From: an uncultured Parabacteroides sp.
GTDB taxonomy: Bacteria > Bacteroidota > Bacteroidia > Bacteroidales > Tannerellaceae
DNA: 5,419 nt
Assembly (NCBI GenBank): GCA_900552415.1
Contig: USAD01000198.1
Location: 1 to 5,419, forward strand
Reading direction: 5' to 3'
A program made the position numbers and the translations under genes. Under the pieces are notes generated by a model that did no database searches, was not told the DNA's origin, and saw only the letters and a list, made by a program, of their open reading frames with translations. Positions 1 to 5,419 of this stretch are shown here, piece after piece (positions within the stretch are counted from its first letter, which is position 1; each line of letters starts with the position of its first letter).

Positions 1-1658
1 TGCGTGATCGACGCTTGCCACCAGATGTGATGCTTTTTTGTGGTGATGGGCGAGTCGTCGTATGTATAGGTATAACCCATAGCCGGGATGAACTGGTCCT
101 GCAAGCTCTTCTTGAGCGCCTTGTTGGCATCGGTAATGCTGTCGAACTCGGCGGTCGTGCTTTGCAGAAGGTTGAACGTCAGCTTGAACGGTGTGATCGA
201 GTGGTGCGAGGTCGCCGAGGGTTGGAATTCGAACGACGATTCGCCACCAAAGGCCAGGAGCTTGAAGAAACGGGCCCGGTTCATCTGATCCGCATAGATC
301 CGGAACGAGGTGCTCGACGGGTATTTGTTGCTGAGCTGGAACGGTACGGGGAAGAGGATCCGCGGGAATTTAAGCGTCGCGCTCAAGCCCAACTCGTAGC
401 TGTTGATCTTGGAACTGTTATTGTCGAGCTTATTGCCGGTCTGCCATTCGTAGGAGCCTTTCATCTGGACATTGAAGGTCTCGCCGCCGCCAAAAATGTT
501 GCGTTTGGTCACGCTGAAGACGGCACCCGGACCAACTTGGTCGTTGCTTTTGCTGGTGACGTTAACCTCCAGCTCACCATCGATGGGCAGGTCGTAGGTG
601 GCGTTGATGCGCAGGTCGAGCGTGTCTTGCCGGCGCGTCGTGTCTCGGGGCGTATATTGCATATCCGTGTAGCGGAAGATGCCGAGACGAGACAAGGCGG
701 TCTGGCTCTGTTCTTGCTTGTCTTGCGAGTAGAGCTCGCCGCTCTTGAAGAAGAGCCGGTCATAAATCACCTTGGGGCGTACCCGGAGTTTTCCCTCATA
801 ATGGATGGTCAGGTCCTTATAGCGGATTGAGTCGGTTGGAGGCTCGTTCTGGTAACCGGACAGGTAGAGGGAGATGTCGCCGATTCGCCAGGGACGAAGC
901 GCCCGGATGGGTAAACTTTCTTTGGGCTTGACCCGCAGGGAAACCTTGCCCGGCGAGAGCAATGTGTCGGCGTCGTAGGTGATAAAGTCCGGGCGGTAAT
1001 AGAAATAACCGTTGTCCCTGAGCAGGGCGGCGATACGTTCTCGTTCCTCCTGCAGGCGAACGACGTTAAAATTGTCGCCGACCTTCAGCTTGGAGAGCGC
1101 GGCGGTCGACTGGATGATTGAGTCTGTACGGCGGCGCATTCGGGTATAACGAATATCGTCAAGCGTATAGGCCTTGCCCATATGAATCTCGTAGGCGATT
1201 TTCGCTTTCCGGGGATTCTTCTCGTCCGTAAGGATCTCGAAACCGGTACTGCCCTGGAAATAGCCATATTCCCTCAACAGGTTCTGGGCCACCTTGACAC
1301 GCACCTCGGGGTTGACGGTGCTGATCAGTACCGGCTTGGCGGCGAATTTCTTAAAGATCCATTGCCCGATTTTTCCTTTCTTGTTGACAAAGGCATTGTA
1401 AACCCACAAGCCGACAGGTAAGGGGATCCGGATCGATGAGCTGCCGAGCAACGCGTTGTTGGGCGGATAGGCCAGGGCGGCATTGATCTCGCTGACGGTG
1501 TTCTCGCCATCGTCACTCGGGTCCTGTTCCGCGATCGTGACACGCTTGATGCCCTCATAGAGAACTTCGCCCTCGGGCAGGTTTTTCGTGGTCGAGCAGC
1601 CGGCACCGATGAGTGTCAGGAGGAGCAGACAAAGGCCCAGGAGGAGTTGCTGCCCCAT
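1..1658 (-). CDS. tamL: TamL, outer-membrane Omp85-family lipoprotein (BamA/TamA paralogue), 3' end beyond window
   Basis: Translating the minus strand from the ATG at 1658 gives 552 uninterrupted codons to the left edge. The N-terminus is a lipoprotein signal peptide: MGQQ, a run of Leu (residues 5-16), then IGAG and Cys21 as the lipidated residue, followed by STTKNLPEGEVLY, a hallmark of Bacteroidota TamL. POTRA-like segments follow at roughly residues 30-345, with VRVKVAQNLLREYGYF near 115-135 and ERIAALLRDNGYFYYRPDF near 208-226. The Omp85 beta-barrel begins near residue 350; NIFGGGETFNVQMKGSYEW near 385-405 is a typical Omp85 strand region. The family is usually about 750-800 residues, so about a quarter to a third is missing. 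By family knowledge it sits in the outer membrane and partners TamB in outer-membrane biogenesis. The start at 1658 is preferred because the signal peptide begins there, although the same frame stays open upstream through the repeat array, with in-frame ATGs at 1751 and 1865. No Shine-Dalgarno is seen, as is normal for this phylum. Confidence 0.93.
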   Translation of the reverse strand, partial: MGQQLLLGLCLLLLTLIGAGCSTTKNLPEGEVLYEGIKRVTIAEQDPSDDGENTVSEINAALAYPPNNALLGSSSIRIPLPVGLWVYNAFVNKKGKIGQWIFKKFAAKPVLISTVNPEVRVKVAQNLLREYGYFQGSTGFEILTDEKNPRKAKIAYEIHMGKAYTLDDIRYTRMRRRTDSIIQSTAALSKLKVGDNFNVVRLQEERERIAALLRDNGYFYYRPDFITYDADTLLSPGKVSLRVKPKESLPIRALRPWRIGDISLYLSGYQNEPPTDSIRYKDLTIHYEGKLRVRPKVIYDRLFFKSGELYSQDKQEQSQTALSRLGIFRYTDMQYTPRDTTRRQDTLDLRINATYDLPIDGELEVNVTSKSNDQVGPGAVFSVTKRNIFGGGETFNVQMKGSYEWQTGNKLDNNSSKINSYELGLSATLKFPRILFPVPFQLSNKYPSSTSFRIYADQMNRARFFKLLAFGGESSFEFQPSATSHHSITPFKLTFNLLQSTTAEFDSITDANKALKKSLQDQFIPAMGYTYTYDDSPITTKKHHIWWQASIT

Positions 1659-1664
1659 AACTGC

Positions 1665-1691
1665 CCTTTTTTCGCAAGTTGCGAAAAAAGG
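1665..1691. promoter_or_regulatory. Long inverted repeat immediately upstream of the tamL start
   Basis: The last palindrome of the array before tamL is extended to 13-base arms around the G at 1678 (CC, six T, CGCAA on the left; TTGCG, six A, GG on the right). Its end lies six bases upstream of the tamL ATG at 1658. In the mRNA it would fold into a stem of about 12 pairs just where a ribosome must bind. It is symmetrical and has no U-run beyond the stem, so a terminator is not favoured. The dyad is seen in the sequence; control of tamL translation is inference. Confidence 0.5.
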
Positions 1692-1870
1692 CTCTCTGGC
1701 GAGGATGCTTTTTCGCAAGTTGCGAAAGCTTCCCGCGGAGCGCGTGGCCATTTCGCAAGTTGCGAAAGCTTCCCGCGGAGCGCGTGGCCGTTTCGCAGGT
1801 TGCGAAAGCTTCCCGCGGAGCGCGTGGCCGTTTCGCAGGTTGCGAAAGCTTCCCGCGGAGCGCATGGCGT
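1665..1870. repeat. Type A block: five palindromes with core TTTCGCAAGTTGCGAAA
   Basis: This is the tamL-proximal half of the array. The copies at 1670-1686, 1711-1727 and 1751-1767 read TTTCGCAAGTTGCGAAA, a perfect dyad around a central G. Those at 1791-1807 and 1831-1847 carry AGG in place of AAG next to the centre, which falls in the loop of a hairpin. Linkers begin GCTT and mostly end GGCCG. The linker after the first palindrome (1687-1710) is diverged and one base longer. The last linker (1848-1870) begins like type A but ends GGCGT like type B, so it marks the switch between the two types. Confidence 0.92.
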
Positions 1871-2048
1871 TTTCCAGCGGCTGGAAAGTTTCCCGCGGAG
1901 TGCGTGGCGTTTTCCAGCGGCTGGAAAGTTTCCCGCGAAGCGCGTGGCGTTTTCCAGCGGCTGGAAAGTTTCCTGCGGGGCGCGTGGCGTTTTCCAGCGG
2001 CTGGAAAGTTTCCCGCGAAGCGCGTGGCGTTTTCCAGCGGCTGGAAAA
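1871..2048. repeat. Type B block: five palindromes with core TTTCCAGCGGCTGGAAA
   Basis: This is the tamB-proximal half of the array. Copies start at 1871, 1911, 1951, 1991 and 2031, and all five 17-base cores are identical, a perfect dyad around a central G. Linkers begin GTTT and end GGCGT. Three point changes appear: GAGTGCG in the first linker, CCTGCGGGG in the third, and CGAAG in place of CGGAG in the second and fourth. Outer bases TTTC/GAAA are shared with type A, while all four inner pairs differ. Confidence 0.92.
2030..2048. repeat. Extended end palindrome nearest tamB
   Basis: The outermost type B palindrome is extended by one pair to 9-base arms (TTTTCCAGC and GCTGGAAAA around G2039). 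It is the first stem met by transcription after the tamB stop, about 32 bases downstream. An A-run and then GC-rich linker follow it in the direction of transcription, so it lacks the U-tract of an intrinsic terminator. It might protect the tamB 3' end from exonucleases, as REP-type stems do in other bacteria; this is inference. Confidence 0.45.
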
Positions 2049-2079
2049 TCTTTTGAGGGAGCGATTATCTTTATATTTC

Positions 2080-5000
2080 TCATTCCTCTTTTTCCTCGTT
2101 AATCGGTTTGACCTTTTTCTTCTTGAAATTGAACAGTTCCCGGAGGTGCATCATTTTCCGGCGCAGGACGATACCGGCGCCTGTTTCGGTGATCTCGCCT
2201 TCCAGGAGACTCTCATAGTTCTTGTTGTGGAAGAGCTTCACGTAACGCGATCCACTGTTGTCGAGCCGGTACTCGACCGAGACGTTATCGATGAAAGGTT
2301 GCGCCTGCCCGTTATTAATGTTCTCGCCAGTCGAGATGCGTCCACCCAGGATAACCTGGATACGATCGTTATAGAACCGCTTGGCGAAACGGAAAGAGTA
2401 GTCGGTACGCGAGCCTGCCACGCCATTGACATTATCGTCGTAAGTATCCATGCCGAAGCTGATATCCACCGTCTTCAGCGCGCTGCCGGCAATGCTGTTG
2501 ATCTCGCTTTGCAGGAAACTGTTCAGGGCATCGCCCATATCGAGATTGACCTTTCCGTTGCTGCCGGTCGTGCTGCCCAGATAAAGGCCGGTTACCAACA
2601 TGCTGACCGCCAGTTTGGCTCGCTCTTCTGATCCCTTGGCGGTAAGTTCCTCTTGCATGCTGAGGTCTTCTGGAGCGGTAAGCGTGAAGTTGAGGCCTAA
2701 ATTCTCCAGACGTTGCTGGATTTCGATGCCCACGTCGAAGTTCACCATCCGGGGCGATTGGCCGTTGCTGCTGACGGAGGTGCGAACCCGTTCGGTCGCG
2801 GTCAGGTTGAGCAACGGGTCCATCGGGTTGCCGTTCCAAAGGACATAGCTGCCGTTTTGGATACTGAATTCCTTAAGCGGGATAACAGGCATGGCGTATT
2901 TGATGGTTCCGCCCGACAAGGTGTATTGCCCGTTCAGGATCATGTCGCCTTGCGGTGTGTACTGGAAAGAGAGGTCGCCACCACCGATCAGGTTGATGTG
3001 GCTGGATTGATCCTCGCTCAGGTCGACATTCGCCTGCACCACCGGGTCGATACGGATGGTCATGAGCATATCCATGCCGCCTAAAGGTAAGGGCGGCTTG
3101 CGGGTGGTCTCGTGATAGATTGTGTCGGCAAAAGAGGTGAAGGTCACCATATCCGCCAGGCGATCCTGCACGGTCAGGGGCGAGTCCTTTAATATATAGG
3201 TAATGTTCGTTCCGCCCAGAAGTTGCAGGTCGCCCCGCATCTTGAGCAGATTGAGCGGTCCGGTTAGGGTGGAGTTGAGGTTGACATATAATTTCCCGTA
3301 GACAAGGCTCTCCGGCTTCTTCTTGGTGTTCAGTAGCTCCAGGTTGTTGGCTGTCAGCCGTAAGTTAGCCATCGGATTGTCCATCTGGTTGAAATCGATG
3401 GTGCCGTCAATGATGAAGGGAGTCTTTCCTGTGGAATAGATGCCGTATTTGTCGAACGTCAGTTTGTTGCTCTTGATCTCAACATTCTTGTTATCGAACC
3501 GGAAAGTGGAGCCTACCGCCCCGACATAAACCGATACGGAGTCGAGAGCCAGGAATCCGTCCAAAATGGGTGCTTGGCTGTTGCCTGAGATGGCAAGCGA
3601 GCCATCCAAATCACCGTGCAGTTTCGCCATGTCCTCCGGAATGAAAGGATCTGCCATCGCCAGGGGAAGATGGTAGAAGGTGAGGTCGCCTTGAATCCGT
3701 TCTTCGTCACCTGCCGTATAGAGGGCATTGACGCTGACTATTTCCTGCTCGTCGCGAAACAGGTGTAGGTCTGCTTGATGTTCGTTTTGCGCCAGCGGTA
3801 GATAGACGGCGTTGGCCATCAGTTCGCCGACTCGTTCTTTCTCGTAAAAGAGTTCATCAATAAAGATGTTCGAAACGGCCATAAACGAGGTGTCGCTCGG
3901 CAAGTATTGCAGGTCGGCACTCAGCGTACCGGCAATGTCCGGAAGATAGTTGATGGAACGGGCCAGGTAGGCAAGATCGACATGGCTCAACTCGGCGTGC
4001 AGCTCGGAGAGCGTATCGGTGACTTCTGTGGAATAGAGCCAGAGGCTCGCGTCCTGTTCGCCTGTCATTCGCAGATTGGCGTGGATGTTTCTTGGAGTGA
4101 AGAAATCCACGTAATTATCCTTGTTGATCTTGAAGGGGCGAAGCGCGATGATTGGTGTCTCGGGGAAAAGATGGAAACGGAATCCTTCCGCTATCTTGTT
4201 CATCTGGATGCCGATCAGGAAGCTGGTATCCGCCGTCTCGTTTTGGAAATGGAATAGCGCGTCGGCGTAGTCCAGGCGAATTTTGCCTTCGAGTCCTGCC
4301 GTGAAGGGCTTTTGCCGTCGGTAAGGTTCTTTGGCTACCCGGACAAGATAATTGAGCCCAAGGCTGTCTTGGGTGATTGTCGTGCGGATTGAGTCGATGA
4401 GCAATGTGTCTTTCGCCAGCTTGTTGAGCGACGAACGGAGGCTCAGTCCGTTTTCGGGCGAAGTCTCGGCGTATAGATCCAGTTGATTGAACAGGATCTC
4501 ATACGATTTCAGGTAGTTTGAGACAGGATTGTCTGGTCCGATTCCAACCTCTAGGTTCAGGTGGGGCAGAAGCGGGCGCAAAGCGGCGAGATTAATTGTT
4601 GAGTCCTGTTTCAACTGCTTGTCAACAGATGTTGATAACTTGTTGAAGTCCTCCAAAAGCCCGTTAATTCCCTTGTCGACGCTCATTGTGACATTGAGGT
4701 CGCCGGCATGGAAGGAGACACGGCTTGTGTCGGCTGTACTTCGGGTGTGGAGCGTCAGGGTCTTGGGCTTGAAGCTGCCTTTATTGGAAACCAATTCCCA
4801 GTTACCCAGTGTGATATCGAGCAAGTGATCCTCTTTCAGGTCGCTCTCTGCCTCGGCGAAGATCTGGAATGATGAGCTGAGCGGCATCGAGGTGAAATGC
4901 ATCTGATGAAGGTCAATATGTTCGGCATCGACAATCAACATGGCTTTCAACCGTTCTTTGCGTACGTCGGCGTTGAGGTTGATCTCCATTCGCGCCAAAG

Positions 5001-5419
5001 GATATTCACTGACCAACTCTAGATTCAGGAAATGGTTCTCGAGCGTACTGCCGATACGAATATCCGCAAGAGAGGAGGCACCATAACGGATATCATAGAT
5101 ATTACCGTCGAGACGCATGGTGGTCTTCGATGAGAAGGGATCGGTACCTTGTCCCTCAGCCTGGATCTTTCCAGCGACCCAATAGAGCGAGTCGTATGGC
5201 ATGAAATGGGTCGGCTCCAGACTGTCGATGCTGAGGCTTGCCTCGTATCGTTCGGTGGCGATGTCGTAACGGCCGTTGGCCGCTATGGTTGACCTTCCTT
5301 CGTATAATGCGAGTTTCGTGCGATATTCTGTGCCCGCCATGCCGACGTTGCCCTTGAGGGTGATGCCTCTTGGAATTTGGTAAAGAGACCTTTGTTCTGA
5401 AGAGAGTAAGCTTTTCAGG
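2080..5419 (-). CDS. tamB: TamB, translocation and assembly module inner-membrane/periplasmic protein, N-terminus beyond window
   Basis: The minus-strand frame is open from the right edge to a TGA at 2082-2080, about 1112 codons. An ATG at 5340 is not the true start: the 26 codons above it are open and read as ordinary TamB sequence (ending in GITLKGNVG). Bacteroidota TamB proteins are usually about 1400-1700 residues, so the N-terminal membrane anchor and first repeats lie outside. What is visible is alternating beta-strand sequence typical of AsmA/TamB groove-forming proteins. The conserved C-terminal TamB (DUF490) domain spans about 3550-2240, starting near LDSVSVYVGAVGSTFRFDN and including GGTIKYAMPVIPLKEFSIQNG and DYSFRFAKRFYNDRIQVILGG. 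The end, RYVKLFHNKNYESLLEGEIT, is characteristic of Bacteroidota, followed by a Lys-rich then Glu-rich tail (KKKKVKPINEEKEE). By family knowledge TamB bridges the inner and outer membranes and works with an Omp85 partner, here tamL, encoded 421 bases downstream on the same strand. Recent work on the family favours phospholipid transfer; a role in outer-membrane protein assembly was proposed earlier. Confidence 0.95.
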   Translation of the reverse strand, partial: LKSLLSSEQRSLYQIPRGITLKGNVGMAGTEYRTKLALYEGRSTIAANGRYDIATERYEASLSIDSLEPTHFMPYDSLYWVAGKIQAEGQGTDPFSSKTTMRLDGNIYDIRYGASSLADIRIGSTLENHFLNLELVSEYPLARMEINLNADVRKERLKAMLIVDAEHIDLHQMHFTSMPLSSSFQIFAEAESDLKEDHLLDITLGNWELVSNKGSFKPKTLTLHTRSTADTSRVSFHAGDLNVTMSVDKGINGLLEDFNKLSTSVDKQLKQDSTINLAALRPLLPHLNLEVGIGPDNPVSNYLKSYEILFNQLDLYAETSPENGLSLRSSLNKLAKDTLLIDSIRTTITQDSLGLNYLVRVAKEPYRRQKPFTAGLEGKIRLDYADALFHFQNETADTSFLIGIQMNKIAEGFRFHLFPETPIIALRPFKINKDNYVDFFTPRNIHANLRMTGEQDASLWLYSTEVTDTLSELHAELSHVDLAYLARSINYLPDIAGTLSADLQYLPSDTSFMAVSNIFIDELFYEKERVGELMANAVYLPLAQNEHQADLHLFRDEQEIVSVNALYTAGDEERIQGDLTFYHLPLAMADPFIPEDMAKLHGDLDGSLAISGNSQAPILDGFLALDSVSVYVGAVGSTFRFDNKNVEIKSNKLTFDKYGIYSTGKTPFIIDGTIDFNQMDNPMANLRLTANNLELLNTKKKPESLVYGKLYVNLNSTLTGPLNLLKMRGDLQLLGGTNITYILKDSPLTVQDRLADMVTFTSFADTIYHETTRKPPLPLGGMDMLMTIRIDPVVQANVDLSEDQSSHINLIGGGDLSFQYTPQGDMILNGQYTLSGGTIKYAMPVIPLKEFSIQNGSYVLWNGNPMDPLLNLTATERVRTSVSSNGQSPRMVNFDVGIEIQQRLENLGLNFTLTAPEDLSMQEELTAKGSEERAKLAVSMLVTGLYLGSTTGSNGKVNLDMGDALNSFLQSEINSIAGSALKTVDISFGMDTYDDNVNGVAGSRTDYSFRFAKRFYNDRIQVILGGRISTGENINNGQAQPFIDNVSVEYRLDNSGSRYVKLFHNKNYESLLEGEITETGAGIVLRRKMMHLRELFNFKKKKVKPINEEKEE

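Larger units (their letters stand above)
1665..2048. repeat. Array of ten palindromes at 40-base spacing between tamB and tamL
   Basis: Ten 17-base palindromes have centres at 1678, 1719, 1759, 1799, 1839, 1879, 1919, 1959, 1999 and 2039. The step is exactly 40 bases except for the first, which is 41. Each unit is a palindrome plus a 23-base linker that is also conserved (GCTTCCCGCGGAGCGCGTGG and close variants), so this is a tandem repeat and not a CRISPR array, whose spacers would be unique. The linker may itself fold: CCCGCG pairs with CGCG-T-GG around a three-base loop, leaving one T bulged. The 40-base unit is not a multiple of three and contains no stop codon in any of the six frames. 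The array fills nearly all of the 421-base spacer; only an AT-rich stretch at 2049-2079 and six bases before the tamL ATG lie outside. No T-run follows a stem in the direction of transcription, so it does not look like an intrinsic terminator. Its function is unknown. Confidence 0.95.

Noticed and set aside
15..830. Plus-strand open frame of 271 codons
   Set aside because: It lies wholly antisense to the well-supported tamL barrel and POTRA coding region, and its translation resembles no family I know. It is a shadow of tamL codon usage.
1665..2048. CRISPR array
   Set aside because: The regular period and palindromic repeats are CRISPR-like, but the 23-base linkers are nearly identical from unit to unit, and no cas gene is present in the window.
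1665..2048. Intrinsic terminators formed by the palindromes
   Set aside because: None of the stems is followed by a U-run outside the stem in the tamB-to-tamL direction. The T-runs present are parts of the stem arms.
2049..2079. Promoter in the AT-rich stretch after tamB
   Set aside because: I could not find a convincing Bacteroidota -33 TTTG and -7 TAnnTTTG pair at proper spacing on the minus strand here.
1647..2102. Plus-strand repeat proteins (151 codons here, and a 125-codon frame at 1679-2056)
   Set aside because: They are alternative frames of the same 40-base unit. The compensated palindromes point to selection on nucleic-acid symmetry, not on any of these peptides.
1588..2631. Plus-strand open frame of 347 codons across the array and into tamB
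   Set aside because: Its first part is the stop-free repeat and its second part is antisense to the conserved TamB C-terminus. It exists because the repeat has no stops.
3907..4257. Plus-strand open frames inside tamB (also 2600-2848, 2713-3084 and 4529-4828)
   Set aside because: All are antisense to the continuous TamB reading frame and show no recognisable domain.

Overview
The window reads as a chromosomal segment of a Bacteroidota bacterium, most likely order Bacteroidales. This rests on the two proteins: a TamB and a lipoprotein-type BamA/TamA paralogue (TamL) with the wording typical of that phylum, such as Cys followed by STTKNLPEGE at the mature N-terminus of TamL and the RYVKLFHNKNYESLLEGEIT ending of TamB. 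The base composition looks close to half G+C. A family such as Tannerellaceae or Porphyromonadaceae is possible, but the genus cannot be fixed from the sequence alone.

Layout: everything coding lies on the minus strand, so transcription runs from right to left. From 5419 down to 2080 is the 3' part of tamB; its frame is still open at the right edge, so the N-terminus is missing. From 2079 to 1659 is a 421-base spacer filled almost entirely by an array of ten short palindromes set 40 bases apart. From 1658 to 1 is the 5' part of tamL, which runs off the left edge before its beta-barrel is complete.

How the parts fit: TamB is a long beta-taco/AsmA-like protein that spans the periplasm from the inner membrane, and TamL is an Omp85-family outer-membrane partner. 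Together they form the translocation and assembly module, which is linked to outer-membrane protein assembly and phospholipid delivery to the outer membrane. Their co-orientation suggests one transcription unit.

The unusual element is the spacer. It holds five palindromes of one type on the tamL side and five of a second type on the tamB side. The two types differ at eight of 17 positions, yet both keep perfect dyad symmetry. The array is free of stop codons in all six frames, its two end palindromes are the longest, and the one next to tamL ends only six bases before the start codon. This looks like selection on DNA or RNA structure rather than on protein, and it could set the relative expression of the two genes.
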